From: Engraulis encrasicolus
Taxonomy: Eukaryota; Chordata; Actinopteri; Clupeiformes; Engraulidae
Direction of reading: 5' to 3'
Length of the DNA: 64,000 nucleotides
Assembly (NCBI RefSeq): GCF_034702125.1
Contig: NC_085860.1
Span: 54,172,833 to 54,236,832 of the forward strand
In this document: piece by piece, positions 1 through 51,787 of the stretch
Position numbering within the stretch: position 1 is the first letter of the stretch
Layout: each line of letters starts with the position of its first letter
Translations under genes and position numbers: made by a program
The notes under the pieces: generated by a model
Seen by the model: only the letters and a program-made list of their open reading frames with translations
Databases searched by the model: none
Told to the model about the DNA's origin: nothing

Positions 1-38831
<38,831 letters not shown>

Positions 38832-38887
38832 GTGTTAGTTAGTCACCAGTAGAAGTGACAGTCACCTGTCCTGATGAAGCCTCAAAC

Positions 38888-38970
38888 AGGTCTGATGAGA
38901 ACCACAACAGGGCCTCTTAAATACATACACAGTTTGCTTTGCGGTCGTTTTGTTTGAGCGGCCGGGCGGA
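38888..38970 (-). promoter_or_regulatory. Putative gene A core promoter
   Basis: Minus-strand TATA-like TATTTAA at 38923-38917, about 90 bp upstream of the first ATG, implies a start site near 38890. Upstream are a FOX-like CAAACAAAAC (38957-38948) and a GC box (CCGCCC at 38969-38964). FOXA factors are known to regulate MUC2/MUC5AC genes; use here is inference. Confidence 0.5.
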
Positions 38971-39960
38971 GCTTGGGATGGTTATGATGATGAATAACAT
39001 GAGGTGGCATCCTGTAGGACTTACAGGGAATTAAAATGCTGATTGTTCAAACTTTTGTGTGTGTTTAACCATGCCAATGGATAAAAATGAAATGGTTGGC
39101 TAATTAATAAATATATACTTTACCTGTATATAAAACAATCACAAGGGCAAGATTTAAAGCTAAACATTGTCATTTGCCACTTTCTTCTATCCTGAGAAAC
39201 ATGCGATGCTCTGGGGACAGTTACACACCAGAGCGTGGTGTGTCGGCCACGAGAAGACTGAGGTCTTTCGGCCTAGTGTCGGCCGGTGTGTTCTTCTCAG
39301 CCTTTCACACTGACCGCATCGCTTGTAGGGCCAGTCCTGTTCAAAACCCCTGTACTACAGCCAAAGTTCTTTTGCTACTTTGCCTTTAATTTCAACGGGA
39401 CACCGCTGGCCGCCCCCATTCAAATTCCGCTCAAGTAGAAGGCAGTGTGTCACAGTGCCGTCTCCTGCACCGCTACCGCCCGACTACCCCCGTCTTGGTG
39501 TGGAAGGACATACCTGTTTCCATGTGTTTTCGGCACTGCTGGCTGATTGCTTCCGTCTTGTTTCCCTGTTCTGATGTGAAATAGGCCTAACTTGTCATTT
39601 TACACAATTGATACAGTATCTTCATTTGCGCTCTGGTTGTGTGTGTGCTTGTGTCTCTGTGTCTGTGTGTGTCTGTGTGCATGCTTTGTGGAGTCACATC
39701 TGTGATCTGACATAGCATCATTTAGGGAAAAAAACACCCCACATTATCGGATCCTACGTGTAATTTATTTACTTACTTTTTATTAAGTTTCTTCTATCCT
39801 ACAAATACTATATTGATTTGCCTACCTTAAGTTTACTCTGCAGGCCTAGGCCTATATGTATATGCAAATCATCCCCTCAGGAATGCACTCAAAAACAGTG
39901 TCACTCCCAAGGGCAACGTGGCATCATGCAACTGCGTTTGGATAACACGCCGACTTGAAC
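38971..39960. other. Intergenic sequence, no gene recognised
   Basis: Contains a short TGTGTCTGTGTG tract near 39655. No long or conserved-looking reading frame on either strand. Confidence 0.5.
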
Positions 39961-39965
39961 CATCT

Positions 39966-40500
39966 ACAGCAGGAATGGCAACTTTCATGATAAGGAGGGT
40001 CACATTTTTTCATCGCCACCATTGGAGTGCCACATGAAATTCGAGGTGCAGTTGGTTGCTCACTGACTGCCGATATTGTTTGGAAGTGTTCTCTATTGGG
40101 CAACAGTATAAGAATTACAACGGATTGATTCAGAAGTGGTTTAAAACAATCTGGCCTTTATTTTTCATTATGTTTTATCTAAGGGCCATACTGAGTTAGC
40201 CAGGCTGTGCCCTCCTAGTGACGCAACAGCTTCAGCGTTGCTACCAGTCAGGTCAAGAGTCAATGCAAGTACTTTCTGAGTTCCTGCAAATACGGGAACT
40301 CCTCCCACTTTCTTGGGAAGCAAACAATCATTTGCAAACCAAGGGCGGCCATTTAGGAAATGCCGTTTAGGAAATGTGAATTGTTATGCTCTTGGTCAGA
40401 CCAAGTCTCGAAGAGATTCAGGCGATGATAATCAGGCTAATACTGAGTCAGGAGGCGGGCCGCATGTGGCCCCTGGGCCTCCAGTTGCCTTCCCTGCTCT
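39966..40500. mobile_element. hAT-like repeat (GCAGGAATGGCAAC ends)
   Basis: The left end AGCAGGAATGGCAACTTTC pairs with the right end AGTTGCCTTCCCTGCT. The GGGCCGCATGTGGCCCCTGG motif near the right end is typical of such repeats. Target duplication not clear. Confidence 0.5.
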
Positions 40501-40811
40501 ACTGTGTGTGTGCAATACGACTTTGCATGCTCTACAATGCCCTATGACAGGTGAGGGTTAGGGGTGGTTTTGGTCTGGGCACATCTTTGCTTTTCACCTT
40601 GCTTGTTTTGCTGTTATTGGCAAAAGTAAAGCAGTAGAAACATTGCTTTACTGACACGTTAGGATTAGGAAAGGTTTTGGTCAGGGCAGAGCAGAGCATT
40701 TTCCTATTTAGCAACAGAAATTCACAGAGGGCAACAAAAATTCCCAAACAACTACTTGTCTCGTGCAAGCCTGGTCACATAATAGCACTGCTTTTCTATG
40801 TCACTGTAGAG

Positions 40812-41004
40812 CAGTGGTGTAGTCTACTTTTGTATGGTGGGTATACTGTATATTTCAGCATTTTTTGAAGTGGGTATATTGTATATATTTGTGCTATTCA
40901 AAACAACGGATCAATCAATATTACTAAGTGGGTATACTGAAATCCCTGAAATTTAGAAGTGGGTATACTCTGTATACCCGCGCTCTACGTAGACTACACC
41001 ACTG
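40812..41004. mobile_element. hAT-type nonautonomous element
   Basis: Termini CAGTGGTGTAGTCTAC and GTAGACTACACCACTG are perfect inverted repeats. Flanks CTGTAGAG and TTGTAGAG form an 8-bp duplication with one mismatch. Confidence 0.87.
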
Positions 41005-41226
41005 TTGTAGAGCACGACATAACATTCATAGTCGTTTCACCACAACATGGAATGCACCAGCGTGAAATACAAACGCCTTTGCATAATGTCAGTCCGCAAA
41101 GGGCCATAACCACCACCTTCAACACTCACATGCACTGACTGACCCCTCATCCCCATCTATCCCTTGATCCCCTGATCTCCAACCAACCACCTGATGCAGT
41201 GCAGTACTGTACTGTGCAACTACAGT

Positions 41227-41515
41227 GGGGCAGTCATGGGTATACCGTTAGGGTGTCAGTTGGACTCCCAACCCGCCAGGTGGGGGGGATAGTAATTATA
41301 CAGTGCTCTCCCCCCATCCTCCTCCATGACTGAGGTACCCTGTCCCTGAGCATGGTACCGTCCCGCGCCACGGCTCCCTTTCGGGTGCCACTGAGGGTTG
41401 CACCGGTGAGGCATAAATGCAATTTTGTTGTGTGCAGTGTTCACTTGTGTGCTGTGGAGTGCTCTGTCACAATGTCAATGGGAGTTGGAGTGTCCCAGTT
41501 GGGTATCACTTTCAC
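41227..41515 (+). mobile_element. tRNA-derived SINE (GGGCAGTCATGGG family), diverged
   Basis: Same head and body as 12345-12622; the B-box region is partly lost. Confidence 0.75.
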
Positions 41516-41934
41516 ATACCTTTATATCCTGTTAGTCTACATTTATTGATACTGAGCAACATCTTAGTCTGAATTTTGTAACCCATCTTTCATCTCTCTA
41601 CAATGTAGTCAGTGCTGGCACTTTTAGCTTAAAGGGGCACCTTTATATGTATTTGGATAATTAAATTAATTGATATGAAAATTGAGCATTTCACTTGGGC
41701 TCCTATGCATCTAAGGAAGCATCATGCAAAAATGCACGCTTTGTCAGCTCCACAACACATAACCATTACACACAAAAGGATTGACAGCCCCACCCCCAAT
41801 CTGTTTCTTGCACTAGTACTTATTTATACTGTATGTCGTACTTTACGTGTATATGTCTCACTTAAATGTCTGCTCTGAAGTGAGTTGCTTTCAGTGTCAT
41901 TGTGCATATGTATTGTGTAAATTTATGAATGAAT

Positions 41935-42085
41935 AGCAACCAGGACTGGACTGGCCATCTGGCATAGTGGGCATTTCCCGGTGGGCCCCGCAGCCCTATT
42001 TTCAGAAATGTTAATAGCTTTTTAAAAAAAAAAACATTTCTGAAAATAGGGGCCCACGAGGGTGCGGGGCCCACCTGTGAGTCAC
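41935..42085. mobile_element. hAT-like repeat (CAGGACTGGACTGGCC end) with internal palindrome
   Basis: CAGGACTGGACTGGCCATCT at the left, GGGGCCCACCTGTG at the right. ATTTTCAGAAATGTTAATAG is complementary to the inner right arm. Confidence 0.6.
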
Positions 42086-42281
42086 TTCTGCGCTGCTAAT
42101 AACGAGGGGGCCCTTTAAGCAAAAATTGCCCTGATAGCAATAATTCAAAGGCCAACTATTCTATTTTACAACCTATCAGAAGCCTTTCATGGAGATCATA
42201 TGATGTAGCATAGCCACTTCAGTAGGGGAAAAGGACAGCACATAAAAACAGCCACACACAAATATATTTTTGTAAATGCAG

Positions 42282-42287
42282 TTTAAT
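42282..42287 (-). terminator. Possible poly(A) signal of gene B (ATTAAA)
   Basis: Minus-strand ATTAAA about 725 nt after the TAG stop. No AATAAA was noticed nearer on the minus strand. Weak evidence. Confidence 0.25.
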
Positions 42288-43012
42288 CAGGAAGTAATGC
42301 ATTGTCAACTCTACATAATTCAGACATGTTTGACATACACATTATATTAGTGACTAGATAGATACAGAAAAATAATTTATAAAACCTCTATATTAATAAA
42401 GTGACAGTTGGCAAATCCCTGTGCAAATTACTAAGAGATATAAAAAATCTACTAAAACTACCGTTGAGGTGGGTAGTGGTGATTACAGAGGAGGTTACAG
42501 AACACCATTGCCATCGTTATCATGCTTTCGTCATCACAGGGTCAATATTCGGGAACAAGGTAGAGAGATCATCCTAAATCAGGAAGGATTAAACATTTGT
42601 AGTGTTAACTCAACACTTAGAGAGTTGATGTAACACCTCCTCGAGTGTATTTGCTCCAATGGTGGGGTGGGAGTTTAAAAAGCTATGCTTCATCCCATTC
42701 CTTTTCGGATGCATTTAGGGGGTTAAAGTTTCTTTTCCCCTTTGCTGGTATCGATTGTCTTTTGTTTTTGTTTTTTTTTTTTTCTTGGAGATTGTTGGTT
42801 TTTTTGTTTGTGACATCTGAAATAAACCATCAAATCAAATCAAATCAAATGGTATACACAGTACTGAGTGGTACTAAGTGCTGAGTTAACATTGTATTTC
42901 CTAATCGTTTTTGTTGTTGTGCACTCTCCAATCCCTGTCCTGTGCCTGGGGACAAATAAAGTTACTCTCCTCTCCTCTCCTCTCCAATCCCTGTCCTGTC
43001 CCTGTGCTGTCC
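42288..43012 (-). other. Probable 3' UTR and downstream flank of gene B
   Basis: Holds a plus-oriented retroelement-like tail near 42790-42850 (AAATAAACCATC plus CAAAT repeats) and another tail (GGGGACAAATAAAGTTACTC plus CTCTC repeats) just before the stop codon at 42945-42985. So the 3' UTR has been invaded by, or partly derives from, LINE/SINE tails. Confidence 0.4.
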
Positions 43013-43349
43013 CTAGCGTCGTGTCCTCAGGCTCCTCTTGACCATGGGGCTGCTGTGTCCCCCGGCGGGCGCCGCCTTCCCCCGCTGCGCGCTCCTGATG
43101 GGGCCTGTCGGCTTGCTCCTGATTGGTCCCGTCGGCTTGCTCCTGGCTTCGCGCGGCCGGGCCTTGGCCCAGGGGTTGGTGATGGCGTCGTCACACTGCT
43201 TGCTGGTGCACTCGCAGGCCTCCACGTGCGTGTAGGTGTGCGGCACCTTGGTGCCGTCCAGGCAGGTGAGGGTGATGGTGCGGTTGCTGGCCCGCGACTC
43301 GCGGCAGCACGAGCAGGTGTGCGTCATGGTGGCCGCCAGCTCCGAGTAC
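43013..43349 (-). CDS. Gene B last exon: CT cystine-knot end and basic tail
   Basis: Acceptor GTGCCACAG, phase 2 in. Encodes [38 protein letters not shown] and CECTSKQC, the CT domain. A tail of about 50 residues then continues, with RSKPTGPI present twice in tandem and a KRSLRTRR end before TAG (43015-43013). Family members usually stop soon after the final CT cysteines. Confidence 0.92.
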
Positions 43350-43376
43350 CTGTGGCACAGGTGAGTCGTCATCGTT

Positions 43377-43414
<38 letters not shown>

Positions 43415-46400
43415 ATCTTTTAAACAATCTATTGAGTGCTACTGTACTTTTTTATATTCACTTAATATTTAAATGTACTTTTATAATAACCTGTCCTCCT
43501 CTTCTGCTTTGTACAAGTGCAATGTTTGAATGCTAGATTGTGTTTTTGTGGGATTATTGTCTTTAAATGTTTGTACAGTATGTATGTGGTGAAACTGAAG
43601 ACAAATTTCCACTCTGTGGACAATAAAGTAAAGGGTGTGGGTGTTTGGAGGTGGTGGTGGGAGGGGTGAGAGGGGAGAGAGTTGAGAGGAAATGGGGCAC
43701 CTAAGTCACGCCCTCTACTTCCTGACCATGGGGTTTTCACACCTGGTCCCCTACAGCCGTTTAAGTGACCTCAGACCGAACTGAGACCACGTCAATAAAG
43801 ATCTCAGTACTTTTCACTTCCGAGGGGTCTGGGTACACTTTGAAGCGTTCACATATATACACAGAAAATGCTGAGTCACAGGTCTGAGTTCACTTAAATG
43901 GCTGAATGGGACCAGGTCTGAAAACGTTCTTATGCCTCTTTTCCACTGCTGTTTTTCTGGTAGGCCTACAGCTCGACAAAGCGAGACTCGGCTGCCACTT
44001 TTTGCACTTCGAATAGGCACGCACGACACAGCTGAATCGCAAAGCAAAAAGTGGCGGCCGAGTCTCACTTTGTGGCACTAGTTACCCTATAAGGTCTGTC
44101 ACATGTCCAGTGGTCCGGAATCCCCTAAACAGTATACTTAATATGTCCAGCTACCAGTACCCTCCTCAGTAACACTCACTCGCTGTACGCATTGCAGGAG
44201 CCCTGAATACCCTAAACAGTATGATATTTCCAGTGTTGCCAGATGTGTCTGACCAAATCCAGCCCAAAAGCTTCCCAAAAAACGCCAAAATGCGCTTAAT
44301 TCCGCCCAAATTCAACAAATTACATTGACTTCTATGGGCCCAAAACGGCTGAAAAACCCGCCAAATGGCCAATTTTTCCCAATTTTTACCCGCAGACGCT
44401 CATCCCAAGTAGCCCAATTGGGCAGGCACCCGCACAATCTGGCAACACTGGATGTTTCCATCTACCAGTACCCCTCAGTCACACTCACTCGCTGTATGCG
44501 TTGCAGGAGCCCTGGCAGCGGCTCAGTGCCACCTGGTGGTCAGACTGGCACCCGCGGAAGGAGATGGTCCTCAGCTCCGTCTCCACCTTGCAGCCCGTAT
44601 CTGCCAGCTGGCCTGTGGACACACACGGAGCACAGTACATTACAGTATAGCACAGTACATTACATTACATTACATTGCGATTACGATTGCGATTGCGATT
44701 ACTATAGCCAACGCAGTCTCACCCCAAGTAGTCAATTTCTGACTAGCTTGGACCAGACTGCAATTTTTGACGTCTTGGGTATTCCTTCCACGTCACATTT
44801 TGACTATGTGGCCTAACCCTAAACCTATTCCTAAACCTAACCTCAATGACGTCATGCTGCCACAAGGGGGCGCCTTTGAGGACATAGTCAAAATGTGACG
44901 TGGAAGGAATACCCAAGACGTCAAAAATTGCAGTCTGGTCAAAGGTACTCAGATATTGACTACTTGGGGTGAGACTGTGTAGGTATAGCACAGTACAGCA
45001 TAGTACAGTACATTGGGCAGTCATGGGTAAGCAGTTAGGGCATCAGACTTGTAGCCCAAAGGTTGCCGGTTCGACTCCCAACCCACCAGGTTGTTGGGGG
45101 GAGTAATGAACCAGTACTCTCCCCCATCCTCCTCCATGGTACTCACGTGGGCGCTTGCTGTATACCAGGGGTTCCCAACCTTTTCCAACTTGGGGCCCAC
45201 TCAAAATTGTCACAAATGTTCGGGGCCCACCTCTGACCCGATTACGAATAAAACTCACATAAATCAGCAGCAACACACATAAAAATGTGGTTATAATTTT
45301 TAGAATATTATTTCAAGGCCCACTTGGTATACCTTCAGGGCCAACCAGTGGGCCCCGGGCCATAGGTTGAAAATCACTGCTTTAAAAGATGACCCATTTC
45401 ACCTGCCAATGGGGGAGGAGGGATTTGCTGGGTTCCTCCACACCACCACTTGCTTTGCCCTTTGCGTTAAAGCTGGGGTTTCTGTCCATTTTTTAACTTG
45501 ATTTTGATTCTGATTTAGTTTTTTGTTGGTTGCCAAGATTTAATGCTGATAGCCTATCTGATCTGTCCTGTGGCTCCCAGGATGCTGTAAATATATCACC
45601 CTCACTTGTAAATAAATGCACTATTTGCACGGTTCTCCCCGACTGACCATGTTGGTGGTTTTGGTTTTTGGTTGCTTAAACCCTAGACCAATGTAAGAGG
45701 GCCACCACTACCCAGAACAGAGTGGACCAGACTGCGGTGTGACTGGGGAGAAATGGGATGCAGTCAATGCATACTGCCCTACAAAGGCAAAGTGCAGTAC
45801 CTAAGCCAACATTGAAACTGAGAAAATCACCTTCAAAGTTTTGGTTTTAGGTTGGATATTGTAGTTACTGCAATTGTGCCACAGCAATACATCTAAAACA
45901 GGACAAATTTGGACCATACGTCCTTTGTCACAAGATAAAGGAGGTGTTATGAAGAGAAGACCACTTTGAGTCTTAACTCAATTTTGACAAAATATGTAGT
46001 AATTGTCAGCAGTCGAGTTGTAAAATGAAAGCATGGGAGATAGTCAGAGATTGATTCTGATTATTGGGGGTTCTCCCCTGAGAAAATGTGGAATTTTAAC
46101 ACAATATGTGAAGAAGGGAGGCCTGTTTTAGAGGGGGATGGTTTTGACCATTTTCATTGAGGGGGATTATTTTAGACCATTTTCATTGTTGAGGGGGATG
46201 GCATCCCCCCTCATCCCCCTACAACTCGAGCCCTGGTTATTGTACTGGTATGTATAAAACCTGGTGAAGACTCCTATCTCAAGACGCCGCTTCCTTCATA
46301 ACGTAAGTGTGTTTGTTTACACAGTCTGTTTGCCCGGCTCACACAGATACCCAGCCTGCATGCAGATCCTGAGTCCTGAGTTTGCACAGCATTTACTGCA

Positions 46401-47578
46401 CGACACGTACATGCACACACTGACAATACGCCTCAGCCTAATACCTCCTCAACACCCCGAGCTCTAAAGCATTTCACACGCTTTGAGGCAGCGTTTTAAA
46501 CCCTGACACTTCTACGTTTTTTCATCTTAATGAAAAATATTCACGAAAAAGTGATGCAGCATATACATACAGTATATCTGGGGGGGAAATAGCGCCAGAT
46601 GTGTGCTTGAAGATGTAAATGGGTAAATATATAGGGTAACACTTAAGCATCATGCGTATGACATAATGATGTTGTAACGTAGTCGTTCATGTATCTTCAA
46701 CATTATTTATGTCAATATCCTAAACATTTTATGACTTTGTCATTCAGTGACATTCGATTAGGGTAAAGACAGCCCTAACAATGTCAACTTTTCATGAGCA
46801 TAAAACGTTTATGACATCGACATCGTTCATGATTGTGTCATGACACTCTTTCGACACTATTATGACACTGTTATGTCATGTGCATGACGCCGGCGTCAAG
46901 TCAAGTGTCACCAAATATACACTCTGGCATCAAAAGAAAGAAGTCTACCGCACACTTTCTTGACTTTATGCTCGTTTTATTAGAGCGAACAACGCGTTTC
47001 GCCTCAGTGCGTCATCAGGCTCGCTCAGGTATTACAAGTATCAGGTACAGGTATATATAGATCAAGTATCAGGTACAGGTATATATAGATCAAGTATCAG
47101 GTACAGGTATACATACCTGAGCGAGCCTGATGACGCACTGAGGCGAAACGCGTTGTTCGCTCTAATAAAACGAGCATAAAGTCAAGAAAGTGTGCGGTAG
47201 ACTTCTTTCTTTTGAAGTATTGAACATTCCTGCATCTACCAGCACCTAGGAGCTGTGCATGGAACTTTGAACTGTTGAATATATTCTGCTATACTTACAG
47301 ACTTGGCAGCAGCCATTGGCGAGGGTCTGAATGGTTCCCTATGGAGGAGAAGTGACATTTTAGAGTTGGGTAGAAACACACAGCATTTTACAGTGTGACA
47401 ACTTTCAACTCACTAATGTCATGTTATGACCTCTGTTATGTCTGTATGTGTTGCTACTATGTGTTCATGTATTTTATGTATGTACTGTGTATGTATTACA
47501 TGTTAGTTGGGGTTAGGGGTTAGTCGTGATATATTTATATGTGTTTGTGTGCGTGTGTGTGTGTGTGTGCGTGTGCGT

Positions 47579-47662
<84 letters not shown>

Positions 47663-48055
47663 GCGTGTGTGTGTGTTTGTGATGTTTCTGTATGTGTGTC
47701 TCTACTGTCTGTTCTCTGGAATTACTGTCAGCCTTTTCTCACGGATTTGACTGCCATGATTGTTGCCAGTAATACTCACAAGCTGGCAGTCTTCCACTTT
47801 GAATGGTGTGTGTGTGTGATGTTTCTGTATGTGTGTCTATGTTCTCATGCCTGTTTGCTGCCAGTAATACTTACTGCTTGGCAGTCTTCCATCTTGAATG
47901 GGGGGCACTGGATGTTGACTTTGCTGGCGATCAGGCTGCTGCCCACCTTTGTACAGGTGTACGACTCACACTTGTTGCCTGGGGGGCTCCAGAGTTGGCC
48001 AGGCTACACACACACACACACACACACACGCACGCACATGCGCACGCACACACAG

Positions 48056-48140
<85 letters not shown>

Positions 48141-48856
48141 TATCATGAACTGCTGAAAAGTCAAACAATGTGTGTCACTGATACACCTGTGGGACAAATC
48201 CAATTCGTCCTCCAATTACCAAAACTGAAGCTGAAACTCAATCTGTTATGCACAGATTAGATGGATATCAACAGAGACCTGAGGCTTACCGTAGTGAATA
48301 GTTTGTACCTGGATATTAACGTGAGAGAGTTAATCAGACCTTTAAGTAAGCGATTAAAGATGGGTCATTACCATTTTTGTGACAATAAGGTTATAATAGA
48401 GGTTCTCTGCTAAGGGGTTAATATTGCACTAGTGTAACGGAGGCTAACTAGCACAGAGTTGGCATGGAACATTGGTAAACCTCCCTCCGATAGCCTCATA
48501 CAGTCTCATGCCGTTGGGCCGAGAGACTAGTCTCTTGGCCCAGCGGTATCGTACTGTGTCTCCCAATGCCGGACCGTTGTAGTTGACGAGGCTGCAGGTT
48601 CGATCCCCGAGGGGGGTGAACAGGTGCAAGATGACCTCTGGACCGTCACACTAACCGCATAGGTAACTACTGCATCATGCTACTAGATAGTACAAGACAC
48701 CCTACAGTGTGTGCAGCACAGTAGTGCAGTGACTACACGATACCTTCAGCAGATGCAGAGTTCCATTGAGTTCCAGAGTGCACTGAGCCTGCACACACTC
48801 TCCACAGCAGGCATCGCTGTCGAAGTCATAGTAGTCAAAGAAATACTCATAACCCT

Positions 48857-48906
<50 letters not shown>

Positions 48907-51751
48907 GAGAGAGAGAAGGATGAGAGAGAGAGAGAGAGCAAAGCAAAGGCACATAAGAGAAAGGAAGGAGTGAGAGATGATAGCTGACACATCAAAACCA
49001 GAAGAGAGTTGAAAGCATTTCAGTATGTATAACACTTTAATTTGGTATGTACTGTAACACACAACTTAATGGTAACACAGCCTTTGTAATGACAGCCGAA
49101 TAAATGGTTAGTAAACAAACAAAAAACCCCAAAACAAACAAAAAATAAATAAAAAGATAAAAACTCCCAGGTAGAGCGTCATGTGGTGTCATATGGGTTC
49201 TTACGGGTTCACAGTCTTTATTGCACACAATTTCAGTGCACTTGACCAGCAGGAATCCAGAGTTGGGATCCGTCTCTAGGGTGCAACGACACTCTTGGCA
49301 GTCCGTTGCGGGAACGCTCTGCCCTGGCTACACAAAAAGGACAAAACATGTTACACACAACTAGCAGATACCAATTCCTATAATTTTTCATTTAAACTAG
49401 CTTATCAAAAAGCCCTATATGAATCCATGTGAGAGATGCTTAAAATCTGATTGTACTGTGTATAATGACAAAAAAAGACTTTCTATTCTGTTCTATTCTA
49501 TTCTAATCTATTCTATTCTATTCTATTCTATTCTATTCTATTCTATTCTATTCTGTTCTATTCTATTCTATTCTGTTCTATTCTAAATCAGCCAGGATAT
49601 TGCATCAAGCTTGTTGGTAGAGTCTGGAAAACCTGTTCCGGAGATACTGAAAACATCCCACCCACATGGAAAGTTTGCATTGTTCAGTTTGCACGAACTC
49701 ATTGTTTAAATAAACATTGCATAAACAAATAGAATATGGAGGCTTGGAGTTAATGCTGCTATACATTACCTTGTATTCCAGCTTCTTGTGTACACAGACA
49801 TTCTTTTGCACTGTTGACGATAGAAACATGCACAAGCTATGTGAGACACTAGAGGCAGGACTGAGGATATGTTTTTGACTGATTTTAACAGGACTTTTAA
49901 GTTTTAAATGGGATTGTAGCGATTTAATGGGGATTTTAAAGGTACACTGTGTATTTTTTAGTAGTTCCTTTCCAGAATTCATGCTGTCCATTCACAAACG
50001 TTACATTTTTTCACAAATATTTACCACCACAATTAAATTCTAAGTATTCATTATGATTGGGAAAACTGCACTTTTTATACATGAAAAGGTGGGTCATCAC
50101 CGTTTCTACCATTATGAATGTCCAGAAATAGTTTTTTTTTTTAGCAGAAAAAGTTACTGCACTTTGGTCATACTAGCAAATATCAGTTTATTATTTAGTA
50201 CCGTAAATATTCACATAAAGATCTAAATGTGGCAATAGGCAGCACAGTTTCAATGAGCAGCATATGGTAGTTGCAATAACAACTCTGGCCACCATCCTAT
50301 ACAGTGCACCTTTAACCCCTTAGCGCAGGACTATAGCTCTCTGTGATGTCATAGCAATGTTGTTATGATGTAGTTAAGCATTTTCAGAAAGTGCATAGGG
50401 TCGCCGGCGACCCCTGCAGCAGTAAGAGGCTACAAAGTCTTCAAAGTGTTTTGTACCGCATGTGATCTGCTGGCAGCATCCTCCCTGGCTGGTGGAGATC
50501 TGCGGCTCATATCCCACCTCACAATCCGCATTCGACTCAGGACACTTGGAGCTGTCACACTCTGCAGAGAGACAACAAACACACAAACTTCAAAACTTGA
50601 CCATCCAAACATTAGTCCCTACTACATTGCGCAACTGATCAAAAGAAAATACATTGTAACTACTTCTATGTTTTTTCTTTGTTTTGAGTGTTGTCTGTGT
50701 TTGTTTTCTTTGTTCTTTTCCGTTTCAAGAACTTTGTCCATTTCCCGTTGATGCACCAGATGAGAACACTGATGTGTCATTTGTTGTCGACTTAAATGCA
50801 TGTGTATACTTGCATACAGATAACTACATGTATATTATATAGTACCTCCATCTGAACATGCTCCTTTCATTTCTAGTGCTGAAAATACAGTGCATGAAAG
50901 ACCATTACACTCCATTGTGTCTTAACATAAAGGACTTTTCGAAAGGTAAATAATTGGTTCCAGGGCCGCTGACAAGTTTGGCAGGGCCCAGGTCAAAGTC
51001 ATCTGAAGGGCCCCCCCTAGCCCAATATAAACAATGTATTGAGGACTCAATTCTGTGCCCCCTCTCTACCTGGGCCGGAGACAACTGTCGCCTTTGTCCC
51101 CCCCCCTGTCGGCACCCCTGATTGGTTCACAAAATGGTACTGGTCCCGACTCCCAGTTCCGGAATGACTGCACTATGGGTTGACTGGCTGCAGCGTGCGG
51201 CTGTGCGTTGAACAGCAGCCTGGTAGCATTGCACTCACGGCACCATATCAACTCAACATCTCAATTAATATCATCTTTTTATATATATGCATAAAAAAAC
51301 CCACACAATTGAGTCGAAATGACTCAACTTCAGAAAGTGAAAGCTGGCACAGGCAATTTTATGGTAGGTGGTGGGCTCAAAAATCCCAGTAAACTGAACA
51401 AAGTTGTCATTTTCTACAAGGTAGCAGCAAATGCACTCACGGCAGGTGTAGAGCGTGCAGCATGGGTCTGAGGGGTCGGTGGTGTTGGCCACAACAAAGC
51501 CTGGATCATCACAGCTGGGCACCACGGGGACGGGACACCTCTTAGGCTTACAGCTGATGGTCTTGGTGTCCTGCATGCACATACACTCCTGGCAGTGGAG
51601 CTCAAACACCTCGTTGAACTGGTGAAGAGGAGAAAGGGGGCACACACAAACAAACGCACACATAGATTATGCATTATACAAACGCACACATACATTATTA
51701 ATGCATGCACACACACATACGCACGCACGCACGCCCGCACGTGCAGACACA

Positions 51752-51787
<36 letters not shown>

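Noticed and set aside
43191..43427. Poly-Met and poly-Asp proteins
   Set aside because: Shadow of the ATC microsatellite upstream of the last exon; the real exon begins at the 43349 acceptor.
47507..48260. CV- and HT-repeat frames around the GT/CA tracts (also at 6983, 19307, 30260, 31047, 58129)
   Set aside because: Dinucleotide microsatellites are open in several frames by composition only.
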